From: Papiliotrema nemorosa
Taxonomy: Eukaryota; Basidiomycota; Tremellomycetes; Tremellales; Rhynchogastremaceae
Direction of reading: 5' to 3'
Length of the DNA: 64,000 nucleotides
Assembly (NCBI GenBank): GCA_032158125.1
Contig: JASKOT010000050.1
Span: 21,126-85,125 of the forward strand
A model generated the notes under the pieces. It ran no database searches and was not told where the DNA came from. It was given only the letters and a program-made list of their open reading frames with translations. Positions 54,774 through 64,000 of the stretch are shown here, piece by piece. Every line of letters starts with the position of its first letter. Positions within the stretch are counted from its first letter, which is position 1. A program made the translations under genes and the position numbers.

Positions 54774-57053
54774 ATGGAGCCTCTCACACCCAATACCTCT
54801 GCCTTCCTCTCTTACCTTGCTTCGAGTGTCGACCCGAACAGCGACAGCAGCAACAACGACAAGTCTTTCACTAGCACATTTGACAACTCCCTCAACCCCT
54901 TTGACGCGTTTCCATCCTCTTTCGATGTCACAAAGAACCCTGCATCGTTCCCTCCGTCAGCCTTTTTCCCCATCCCAGGGCGAGATACCCCTGAAGATAC
55001 TCCGCCTTCGTCGACAGAAACGACCCATTCACCCGACAAGCGGACAACTGCGCCAAATCCTACCTCGGCTCCTGGATTATCCGAAAGTGATGGAGAATCA
55101 CCGCAACACAGGGGCAAGAAGAATCACAAGCGAAAGGCAGGTCAAGGCCACTTAAAGCACGAAGAAGATGACGAGGATGAAGAGGACTCTGCGTCTGATT
55201 TCGCCGAAGGTCACGAAGACAAGAAAGCGCATCCAAACGCCAAAGTCACCAACAAAAAGGGCGGAAGGAAGAGCTTGGGTGGAGAGGAAGGTAAAGGTGG
55301 CAAAGATGTCAGCAAAGCGGCGAGGCGGAAGGAACAAAATCGTGCAGCACAAAAGGCCTTTAGGGAGAGGCGCGAGGCCAAAGTCAAGGATGTGAGTTTG
55401 AGCTTAATGTTCATGTTATTAGCTCACAGCCAGCTCGAGGAGAAACTGGCAGAACTCGAGGCCAAGTCGTTCGGCACCTCGGTCGAGAATGAAAATCTAC
55501 GAGGTATTTTGAAACGACTCCAAGAGGAGAATGTTGCCCTACGACAAGCAGCATTCACATTTTCCATGCCCGCCAATGGTGCTTCACAAAGTGGTACTGG
55601 GACAAACACGCCTTTAGCTTCCGTACAACACCAACAGGTCAAACCGCCTACACCAGCTCATACCGTCTCCGACGACAGTCTGAGAAGCGTTCACGATCAA
55701 GATGACAAGCCATCACGCAAAACCTCCGCTATTGTTGGCGATAGCCCGGATTCGCTTGTATCTGTCGGTTCGAGAAGCGGATCCGAGTCGAATGGCAATT
55801 ATGGAGCCATCAATCTTTTCAATGACCCATCGAGCGGTTTCGATGCAGCTGCTCTCGGCCGACCTGGCCTTGGCAAGGTGCACAGTTCCAGCTCGAGCAA
55901 TACAAACAGCACTCAAGATGTCAACACGGCCGGTAGGTCATCCTCGGTCGTCTCTCCTGCCTCTTCCAATGGGCAGACAGAGCTCGATGCGCTCTGGGCA
56001 ACGTTCTTGCAGCAAGGCGCACCACCAAAGGATCAAACCACGCCTGCCTGGAATCTAAATGGTCCGACCTCTTTCCCGATGTATAGTGCTCAGAACACCT
56101 CCGCCATGTCATTTGCCACCAATGATGCCAAAGTCGGAGCACCTGTTCAGAATGGCAACAACTTTGACAAGTTTGCGTTCCGGGACACTTCTGTACCTCA
56201 ACAGCCCCAATTTTCGGCCACACAGGCTTCAAATGGACAGTCACTGCCGACTTCAGATCCTTGGGCGGCCATGAACGACAACTCAGTCGACAACTTTCTT
56301 GCATCGCTCACTGGATCGGCCAACAATGCGGCAATCGACAATGACGGAGGTATCAATGACGATGATTTCAACGCGCAGATTGCAAAGATTCTCGGGTCCT
56401 CTAATGCATCGCCATCAGATGCGTTTGCTCTGCCAGGGGTCAATCCGTTCAGTCCGACCAATTACCTCAATATGTCTCCTTCGCCGATGGTTCCCGCCTC
56501 GATGTCTGCCTCAAATGGACCTTCTCCTCAAACCAACTCTGGATCTTCTGTTTCTGCATCGGCTTCTCCCGAATCGAGCACCGGGCAGTATGACGTTTCT
56601 CGTGGTGTCTCGGTCTCAAGCGCCGGTAGCCCTTACCAAGCGGGGTGGAAGGAAAACGAGCAGATCCACATTGTCGATGAGCAAGGCAAGATTATCAAGC
56701 CGTCTGAGCTGTGGGTGAGGATGGGTATGCAACATGAGGTGAGTGAACGTCAGCCCTGCTCGATTTAGCTAACGTGACTGCAGAGCAATCTGGATCACCT
56801 CATTGTGGACGATCTGTGCGACATGATGCGGTCGAAAGCGACATGCAAAGATGGTCAGATTTTTCACATGACTGCTTTTGCCGAGTTCGCTGATGTCCCA
56901 GGCAAAGCCGTTTTGAGTGAAAAAGATGCGCAGAAATTGTTCACATATAACGGGGGGAACGACCAGGATCACGAGAAGAGGATGAGGAATATAGAGCAGA
57001 GAGCGGGAATAGCTGGTGGGGTGTTGAGTCAGCCATGGACTGTACCAAAGTGA
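54774..57053 (+). CDS. YAP1: Yap1/Pap1-type oxidative-stress bZIP transcription factor
   Basis: Three exons (54774-55391, 55434-56738, 56784-57053) give 730 residues. The basic region RRKEQNRAAQKAFRERRE has the fungal NxxAQxxFR signature, followed after a 42-nt in-frame intron by the zipper LEEKLAELEAKSFG and ENENLRGILKRLQEEN. The middle is Asn/Ser/Gln-rich. The C-terminus contains HLIVDDLCDMMRSKATCKDG, matching the redox-sensing C-terminal Cys-rich domain with its nuclear export signal. In fungi such factors leave Crm1 control and accumulate in the nucleus on peroxide or diamide stress. A clear N-terminal Cys-rich partner is not apparent: only scattered Cys precede it. Paralogue identity (Yap1 versus Yap2) is inferred. 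Confidence 0.9.
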
Positions 57054-57437
57054 TACGTAAAGCACGAGGGACAGTTCATGGTGAACTGAGAGGGTTTGGA
57101 CGGAGAGCTCTTGTGTATAAATTGGGTGATTATGTTATCTGATGGTCCAGGTAGGAAGACTTTTGACTGCATGATGTGGTGAGACGAGACGCTTCTCATC
57201 AGTGTTGATACGTGTATGTATAGTATGTATCAGTCTGGAGGCAATCGAGACAAGACCCATGTGCTCGAGTGAGTTTTCAGGCCATGTTAGACAGACAAGA
57301 GCAGTCGGATTGTGGATGGGTGGGATATTCGGCATTCGGGCGGGGGCGATGAACAACTCGACTCTTAAACTTGCTCACTGATCGTCCGTCGCATGCACCC
57401 AACTGTCTCATGACTGGATAGCAGAGGTCCGCAAAAC
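57054..57437. other. Spacer between YAP1 and the Zn2Cys6 gene
   Basis: This 384-bp spacer has no gene. It holds the YAP1 3' region and the promoter of the gene starting at 57438, which is on the same strand. Confidence 0.35.
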
Positions 57438-59447
57438 ATGGTGAGCTATCAGTCTTGACATTGCTTATTTCAATTCTCATCATCAGAACGACTACAATCC
57501 TCGACCGACGAAACGAACCAAATATCGAGCATGCGATTCATGCGTCACTTCCAAGACTCGATGCGACGACGTGACATCTGACGGTTGTCTGGTCTGCAGA
57601 AAACGAAACAAATCATGCTCATTGGCTGAGGTATATCTCTCACGGGGAGATGGGAGTCTGCGGCCCAGTCCAAGTCTCGCTCCGGAAGAGGGCAATGAGG
57701 ATCTTAGGAAACGAATGGAGGTTGTAGAAGGCAGATCATGGGATATGGAACAACGACTCCAAGCTGTCGAAATGGCAGGCTCGAGCAGAGGACGATCCAC
57801 GCCTCAAGCTGGGGTGACGAGCAACGGATTCACGGATATCTCGCCTTTGACACACCTGGACCCGGTGGTGGACGTAGAGACGGAGACGAGCAGGTTGATT
57901 GGCAAGACGTATTTGAGCAGATTCGACGAGCGATTGTTCTCGCCTGTCGACGTGAGAGGCTTCCCGGATGCTCTCAAAAGAGGCTTGGTGACGGTCGATC
58001 AGGTGGATATGGCTTTTCAACTGTGAGTCGAGATTGCACTCGCGTTACGGTAGAAGCTGATAGCAGGTTCAAACATCGTTTCTCCAAAGTCCTTCCCCTG
58101 GCTCCCTTCCTCGTCAGCTCGACTCCCACCCCTTCACACCCATTCGTTGTCTTGGCCATATTGACCCATATACCAGTCATCGCTGGATCGCTCGTCGCGC
58201 CCTTGGTAGAAGAAAGCGTGAGGCACGTGTTCAGCGGAGCAGTCGGCCAGGAGGTCATGCTCGCGTTCCTCATTCTGGCATTGCGGCCCTCCCGACCGGA
58301 CCAAATGGGTGGGCCTTCCCCTCTGCGTCTATTATCAACGGCGTATGAGATTGGCAAATCCCTGGGTTTGGAACGGTTCGCCAGGGCAGCATGCAAGCGG
58401 AAAACAGTGTTGTGTGAGCCATGGTGGGCCGACGTCCTAGAGCGAATTCTCCTAGTGAGTTGATGCGCACCTTCCTGCCTCAGATTTAGGACTGACCCGT
58501 CTCCCAGTTCGAAGCTGTCAAAGCGCAATACAATCTGTAGGCACAAATGTCGTTGGAAGCAGAAGACGGCTGCATGCTGATTGTATAAAAGCTTGCAACT
58601 CGCTCATTCTAAATTCGATGACTTTGCGCCGTCTTGGGCTGCTCATCTGCCAGACCACCCTCTAGACAATTTCAACGAAGCAATCACCCACCTCCGCTCG
58701 CTTTGTCACCTCATTGACATCTTTCGCGACTACGTCTCGGTGCTTGCGGAGGCCGAAGCCGAAATGTTCTTTTCAGATTCTTGGTCTCTCCAGGCCTTGT
58801 TGGGGAATTGGGAACCGATCTCTCGAATGGTTGAACAGATACCAAATCAGTATTTCCGACTAACAGAAGAACGTCATCTCATCATGTTCGCTTTGTGTGT
58901 CCGGACCACAATGTACCTTCAGACCCTACCTACGCCAGTCCGATACGAAACAAAGGCATTGGGGTACACATGGATATTCGAATCCATGTTGAAATATACC
59001 TTTGCAACCGTCGCCTGGTTTCTCGAGACCGAAGCTGAACTTCCGCAAAGGACACTTATGAGCGTCGTGTTCGCCATTTCATCAGCTCGACGCGTAAAAC
59101 AATTCTACGTTATGGCGAACCAAAAGGATCCGGACCATCTCGATTTTTCACTCGTCGAACCGGCCGAAGAGAAACTGCTCGCTATGGGCGGCGCTGCAGC
59201 TTGCGTTTTGGTCAAAGTGAGAGCCGCATTCGATAATGAAATGCACCGTCACGCCCCGCTTCAAGTATCTCATGCCGGGCTAGATTCCAATGCCTTATTT
59301 CCGGCAAATGACCCAATCGATTGGATGAACGTGTTCAATGTAGATTTCTCATCTTGGGAGACCTTGTTGAGTACCTTTGGACCGGTGGATGACGGCGTGT
59401 TTGGCCATACAGATGGTGGGCAACCAGAGCATGGACAAGGTGTCTGA
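57438..59447 (+). CDS. Zn2Cys6 (Gal4-type) fungal transcription factor
   Basis: Five coding exons (57438-57440, 57487-58022, 58067-58454, 58508-58536, 58592-59447) give 603 residues. The first coding exon is the ATG alone, followed directly by GTGAGC. The binuclear zinc cluster reads ACDSCVTSKTRCDD and DGCLVCRKRNKSC with six properly spaced Cys. A short coiled region (LRKRMEVVEGRSWDMEQRLQ) follows as dimerisation element. The middle homology region includes HPFVVLAILTHIP and LSTAYEIGKSLGLERF. The 29-nt exon 4 (FEAVKAQYNL) is well supported because it bridges frames. The target pathway is unknown; no metabolic cluster neighbours it. Confidence 0.88.
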
Positions 59448-59968
59448 GGCGATGAGTTTCCACTCGCAAACGACGGATCTCAGCATGATTCATTTCATTA
59501 ATCATGTCCCCACAATGCTCGGTCTGGCAGAGCCTACGGAAACGAGACCAAGCCAATCACGCGTGGCGTCGAGGGAAGAGAGTCGGTAATCCAGACGGTC
59601 CATCTGACGTATTTGGGCGCTTCGCGACTTCCGCAAGGCCAGGATGCGGTGCGAGCTTGTTCCTAGGATTCTTGTTAGCTCGCTGCATGCATAGCTTTCT
59701 ATGTGGGAATATGTGGAAGAGAAGGTGGAGCGCAGAGATACGGACCGGACGGGGAAAAGCCGACCCCGTCCGTTCGGGAAATCCGTCGTATGGAGGACAC
59801 CCTTGGAACGTCTCGGTATGTTTTCTACAAGGTGCAAAGACTTGGAGATATATAAGAGGGGTCCGAAGATGGTGTATGCACTGCCAAGAACTCGTCCCGA
59901 TCGATTTTGACGTCCATCTGATATCGTAACGATTTCAATTGACACGCGCACATACGCTTGGAACTACA
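59448..59968. other. Intergenic, no convincing gene
   Basis: Frames of 141 (plus) and 149 (minus) codons overlap each other between 59502 and 59951 and neither shows a known motif, so I treat them as chance frames. The region should contain the Zn2Cys6 gene 3' end and the RTA1 promoter. Confidence 0.4.
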
Positions 59969-61237
59969 ATGTCGGACAGCGAGGGACAACGACTCATGTG
60001 AGTTTAGCTCGATCCAAGCCGTGGATATGGAGAGATGCTGATCAAGCGCAGTACCGGATATGTACCCATCACCGCATTGAGTATAGTCGGTATAGCTTGC
60101 TTCGGCGCTTTAGCAGCCATCTACTGGTTCCGTATGTCACTTCTTACTCTTGGACAACAAGCGTGCTGATGCACCAGGAACTATTAGGAGTTTCAAGAGG
60201 TGGATGTTGGCTCTTACAATCGGAGCGACAACTATGACACTTGGGTTTTGCATTCGGGTACCAATGCACAACAACCCCGGTTCTCTTGGAATTTACATTG
60301 GGCAATACATGGTCAGTCCCCACTCCTGATCGCAGACTTGCAAGACAGCTGACTCACGTATAGCTCATCCTCTTATCGCCATGTGCCTTTCTCGCTCAAG
60401 ACTACGTGATCCTGCCCAGATTGGCAGCTTGGCTCGACGCAGAAGACTGTCTCTTTTTCTCATCCAGGAAAATCGTCCGGATCTTCGTTTGGAGCGATGT
60501 GCTCACTTTTTTCCTGCAAGCTGCCGGAGGAGGAATGACAGCTACGGACGGGGAAAGTATGAGGAATATTGGACACTGGGTAAGTACAACTTTGGAAGAG
60601 CGGTGGTACAGAACAACGCCACGGTGCTGACTGAGTGACAGATTGCGGTGGTCGGTCTTGTCCTGCAACTCCTGTCGTTCCTCACCTTTGTCTGCCTCGC
60701 CATTGTCTTTGGCCTCCGCGTGTAGGTGCTGAATGGACTCCATTCCGAAAGACACTGACACGCTCAGGAAAAGTAGACACCCGGAAAAATGGACAAAGCG
60801 GGTCATGACTTCCAATGCGCATGGCTCTTCGACTGTCTACCTGCGATGGAATGAAGACTGGCGAGTCCTCTATTGGGCTCTCATGTACACTGCCGTCGGA
60901 TTTATCGTGAGTCCAACAATTAACTTCGCTTTCTGTCGGCTAAGCTCAGATCCGATCGGTTTTCCGGACCATTGAATTTGCCGAAGGATACGATAGCAAA
61001 CTTCGAACGGTCGAATGGTACTTTTATGTATTCGACACATTGCCCATTTTCCTCGCTATCGCAGTGTACGCCGTCGTCTGGCCGCCAAATTACGTTCCGG
61101 AAGACCACAAGCATTTCGCCGGGCTGCCGAACGTCCAGTCGACTGGGTCAGGATATTACGGAATGCAACAACTTCATCAAGGAGATTCGCCTTCGTCCAT
61201 CGAGCCCATCATGAATAAGCCTTACGGAGCGGTGTGA
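59969..61237 (+). CDS. RTA1-family seven-transmembrane protein (lipid-translocating exporter family)
   Basis: Seven exons (59969-59997, 60052-60131, 60178-60311, 60364-60579, 60642-60721, 60768-60906, 60950-61237) give 321 residues. Hydrophobic segments include ITALSIVGIACFGALAAIY, MLALTIGATTMTLGF, MLILLSPCAFLAQDYVI and IAVVGLVLQLLSFLTFVCLA. The family signature is LPRLAAWLDAED with VRIFVWSDVLTFFLQAAGGG, and the C-terminal FRTIEFAEGYDSKLRTVEWY precedes the last membrane helix. RTA1/RTM1/Rsb1 proteins sit in the plasma membrane and are linked to resistance to 7-aminocholesterol, toxic molasses factors and sphingoid bases; the transported ligand here is unknown. The cytosolic tail (YYGMQQLHQGDSPSS) is short. 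Confidence 0.93.
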
Positions 61238-61360
61238 AGCCAAAATGGCAAAAGAGGAACCTAGACTTTGAATTAGGATACTCGATCTGTGACGAAAATC
61301 ATGCAAATGCATGGATGCGGTCCCTATAGTTACAAACGATATAAATGCTACATAGGCTCA

Positions 61361-63642
61361 TCAATACCCGCCAGTATACTGTTGCCCTTTGACTGCCTTG
61401 GCACCTGCATTCTTCAGATTCTTGCCTTGTTTCGAGCTCGGCATATCCTTGCCCCAGTCTGCAACATTCCCGCCCGCTTTGCCACTGCTCCACCATTGAC
61501 TCTCCGGATCATCATCGCCGTCCTGATCTCGTGCTTTCCGCGTTTTGCGCCGACTAGCCGAGACGCTCGGAGTCGAGGGAGACGACTCTCCATTCTGAGC
61601 TGGATGTGCCCGCCTCGCTCCTTGCATTGCCCGCGCAAGCAACTGGTTAGGAGGTCCATTGCTTTTCTTTCCGCCACCGGATCGACCAGCACTAGGTGAG
61701 TCTGTGCGTTGGTCAGGCGAATTGAGCTGGTCTAACGACAATGTCTTGCCTCGCGCAGCAGGAGCAGAAGCCATCAAATGCGCATGACCAAAAGGCATCT
61801 CTCTCGGTGGATCGTTGCGACCCTGAGTTGGCCGCGCATCCGAATCCCACGGTCTCGGTCTGATGCGCGCTTTGACCCCGCCGCCTCGTCCTCGGATACT
61901 GAGACTTGGCTTGAGCGATCCGGAGGTTGTTCGCGTGACCGGACCATTGAACCAATTTTCCTCCTCGTCTGAGACGTCGTTTGCATTCTCTCGATCAATC
62001 ATCGCTTGTCGCGACTTTTCGCGGGTCCTCTTGCCAGCATCACCACCTTGGAAACCAGGATTCGAGTAAGGCAGCTGGTGATCCTCATCGTCCCATCTCG
62101 CATGTGTGGGTGTGGATACCGTGAAGAACTTTGACCTTCTGTCCTGATAGAATGGCCCACGAGATGCCATGGCATAGGAGAAAGCGGTCGGGTTGAACAG
62201 CCTGGCGGCTGATGCTCTGGGTCTGGGACAGTCCTACTCGTCAGCGATGACCAAATAAAGTACAACCTGACGTACATCACCTAGATGGCCGGACCCTGCA
62301 CAATTATAGCACCATTCTTCATCGTCCGACATAGCCAAAGCTTCCTTTGCCCATCCCTCTGCGACACGCTTCCTAACTCGTACTGCTTCCCGATCTTCTC
62401 GGGATCGGTAAGAGTATACTCGCCAGATCGACGGACAAGCCTTGTGGATCAGCGTTGTCAGATGCTGCAGGTATCATGCTGCACGCACAGTTTCCGGATG
62501 GTCACGACTCCCACAACGGTCACATCCGCGTTTTTTAGAGTGTCTCGACTTGGGATCGGGGCAATCCTGATCATCAGCTGTTGCACTGCACGATCACAGA
62601 GACTGACCAGCTGCCGATGACCTCGTTGGCCGCAACCAAAGCAGACCAAACCGTGAGGGCAATCCCTCCTCTCGTGTTGATCCATGACACCGCAAACAGT
62701 ACACTAACGAGTCAGTGGGTGTGTGCAAAAGAATTGAATCCGACTGACGATGATATGAGGACATTCCTTCTGTCTATGTCCTGGCTTTTTGCAATTCTGA
62801 CAAATCTTCGACTGATCTGCTGTCGCGAGGAAGCTATCTTCTGCGTTTGCTTCCTTCACAAAGTACCTCGTCGTCCCCTTCTGTATGTTGTCGTCCAGGA
62901 AATGGACACCTTCCATGGGCACATAACCTTGTTGTCCATCTCTGGCCGCATTCTCCCCGTCCACCGTGATGTTCTCCGGTAGAAGCAGGCCGTGCGATAA
63001 GCCGAGGTCGGAGGGTACTCTCGCAGTGGTGGGAGTTATGGTAGATGACTTCAAAGCAGTATCAAGAGTCGCAGAGAATAGGTCAGGTGGTTGAAAGTGT
63101 TCGGCAACGGGTGGAGGAGGTGGATCAGATTCAACATCGGTGAGTACTGGATCAACGACTAGATCCGTTTTTGACGAGCCTACAGACGGCGAATAGGATT
63201 TCCGAGCCATTCCAGATAGTATCGAGCGAGGAAGGGGGGTGAAGGAGGAGATAGAGACGCTTGGCGGACCAGGGGTGTATGGCAATCGGGAAGGTCCAGC
63301 TTGAGGACTGGCAAGATTGTCCCCACCGACAAATGTCAGATCTCCTCCACCATCAAAGTGATCTGATGGACCACTAGCGATCGGCAGGACTACATCTCCC
63401 CGAGCCCATGCTTCTTCTTCATCATCTTCTTCCTCTTTCGACGGCTCAAGGGGGGCGTGCTTGTCTTTCTTCCTTGCGGGCTTCTTCGCCTTTGCCTTCC
63501 GCTTCCTCTTGGACTTTACAGCCTGATCTGTTGGCGAAGGTGGTTTCGTCTTTGATGCGCGTGGTCCTTTGGCCGCTGGCTTTCTCAACATAGCCACCTG
63601 ACCACGGGGCTTTGTGCCCTTGTCGGGCGGTCTTGGGGCCAT
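61361..63642 (-). CDS. AIR2: Air1/Air2-type zinc-knuckle protein of the TRAMP complex
   Basis: Five exons on the minus strand (63642-62749, 62703-62608, 62566-62489, 62440-62276, 62233-61361) give 701 residues. Five CCHC knuckles are arranged in tandem: CQNCKKPGHRQKEC, CTVCGVMDQHERRDC, CFGCGQRGHRQLDC, CDRCGSRDHPETAC and CYNCAGSGHLGDDC. The segment WRVYSYRSREDRE between knuckles four and five is the Air1/2 hallmark. Air proteins tether the poly(A) polymerase Trf4/5 to Mtr4 for nuclear RNA surveillance. The N-terminus is Lys-rich and the C-terminus Arg/Gly-rich (SIRGRGGGVKARIRPR). Each intron falls inside or beside a knuckle. ATG 63642 is used because the longer frame begins with GTG. Confidence 0.93.
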
Positions 63643-63764
63643 GAGTTGGTGCTCAGGGAGATAGCTTGGTGATTGTGCTCGAGATCTACTTGATGTACAC
63701 TGTTGATCCACAAAATCTTAAATGAGGGGGGGATATAATACATTAGAGTGGCAAAATGGGAGAT

Positions 63765-63800
63765 GGGGGGCGGGCCCCCCCCCGCGCGGCGGGGGGGTCC
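63765..63800. repeat. G/C homopolymer junction
   Basis: Runs of G, then C, then a GCGCGGC core and again G form an extreme GC-only tract exactly between nuclear-type sequence and the mitochondrial segment. Such tracts are typical of mis-joined or low-quality assembly ends, but GC clusters also occur in fungal mitochondrial intergenic DNA. Confidence 0.7.
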
Positions 63801-63806
63801 CTATCA

Positions 63807-64000
63807 TTAATGTAGTTCCATAGCGTCCTTAATGTACGAACACGTCAGAACACAGAATACATATGCTTGAATGAGTGATACTGCTAGTTCTAGACCAATT
63901 AGTGCTACAAAGATAGCCATAGGGATAAGAGTAACTACTGCTACAATAACACCTGAACCAAATAGCTTAGCAAGGAATGTACTTAGAATCTTAAGTAGTG
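63807..64000 (-). CDS. atp6: Mitochondrial ATP synthase subunit 6, C-terminal fragment (runs off the right edge)
   Basis: On the minus strand, from base 64000 down to a TAA at 63809-63807, 64 codons remain open. Short stretches include LLKILSTFLAKLFGSG, VTLIPMAIFVALIG, LELAVSLIQAYVF and the end SYIKDAMELH. These are the last two membrane helices and terminus of Atp6, the proton-channel subunit a of the F1Fo ATPase. Base composition is much more A/T-rich than the rest of the window and no intron interrupts it, as in mtDNA. It does not belong with the neighbouring nuclear genes, so it is either an assembly chimera or a nuclear copy of mtDNA. Confidence 0.88.
   Translation of the reverse strand, partial: LLKILSTFLAKLFGSGVIVAVVTLIPMAIFVALIGLELAVSLIQAYVFCVLTCSYIKDAMELH

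Noticed and set aside
59502..59951. Mutually overlapping frames of 141 (plus) and 149 (minus) codons.
   Set aside because: Neither has recognisable features; the region fits the 3' end and promoter of the flanking genes.

Overview
The window is nuclear DNA of a basidiomycete fungus, most likely a tremellomycete yeast related to Cryptococcus or Kwoniella. Nearly every gene is broken by many very short GT-AG introns (mostly 31-60 nt). Base composition is near 50% GC. The three-finger Crz1 and Yap1-type transcription factors read closely like Cryptococcus-group proteins as I remember them; no database search was possible. About 26 protein-coding genes can be built exon by exon, plus two intron-containing tRNA genes. 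I placed exons by joining reading frames at GT/AG sites where the joined protein restores known family motifs and the coding length stays divisible by three.

Layout. 1-7.8 kb: 5' part of a Dbp8-like RNA helicase, a Pex24/DysF peroxin, tRNA-Leu and REV1. 8-16.4 kb: a Vps3844-type ER/vacuolar membrane protein, a HAD phosphatase, dihydroxyacetone kinase, a Ser-rich orphan and phosphopantothenoylcysteine decarboxylase. 16.7-25.6 kb: Hsp104, the tiny MOZART1 gene, a Ubp16/USP30-like deubiquitinase, EMC4 and carboxypeptidase S. 25.7-34 kb: PCF11, a UCH deubiquitinase, the GID/CTLH E3 subunit Gid9/Fyv10, the E2-variant FTS/AKTIP and VPS29. 34-41.8 kb is gene-poor and holds only a Pcl-type cyclin. 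41.8-46.2 kb: a glycosyltransferase-like membrane protein, an RNase T2-fold protein that appears to have lost its catalytic residues, and a 3-hydroxyisobutyrate-dehydrogenase-like enzyme. 46.5-59.4 kb: Crz1, tRNA-His, a conserved-looking disordered protein, a Yap1-type bZIP and a Zn2Cys6 regulator. 60-63.7 kb: an RTA1-family membrane protein and an Air1/2 zinc-knuckle protein of the TRAMP complex.

The last ~200 bases are not nuclear in character. They encode the C-terminus of mitochondrial ATP synthase subunit 6 behind a G/C homopolymer junction, so the right end is an assembly chimera or a very young mitochondrial insertion.

There is no operon logic here. Themes that recur are ubiquitin handling (four genes in 20-33 kb), endosome/ER membrane traffic (EMC4, FTS, VPS29, Vps3844, Pex24) and stress-responsive transcription (Crz1, Yap1, Hsp104). 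I found no defence system, virus, transposase or CRISPR. What is unusual lies in gene structure: introns of 31-35 nt, recurrent GTCCGT donors, an ATG-only coding exon, a 12-nt microexon, an apparent frameshift in GID9, the inactive-looking RNase T2 and the mitochondrial end.
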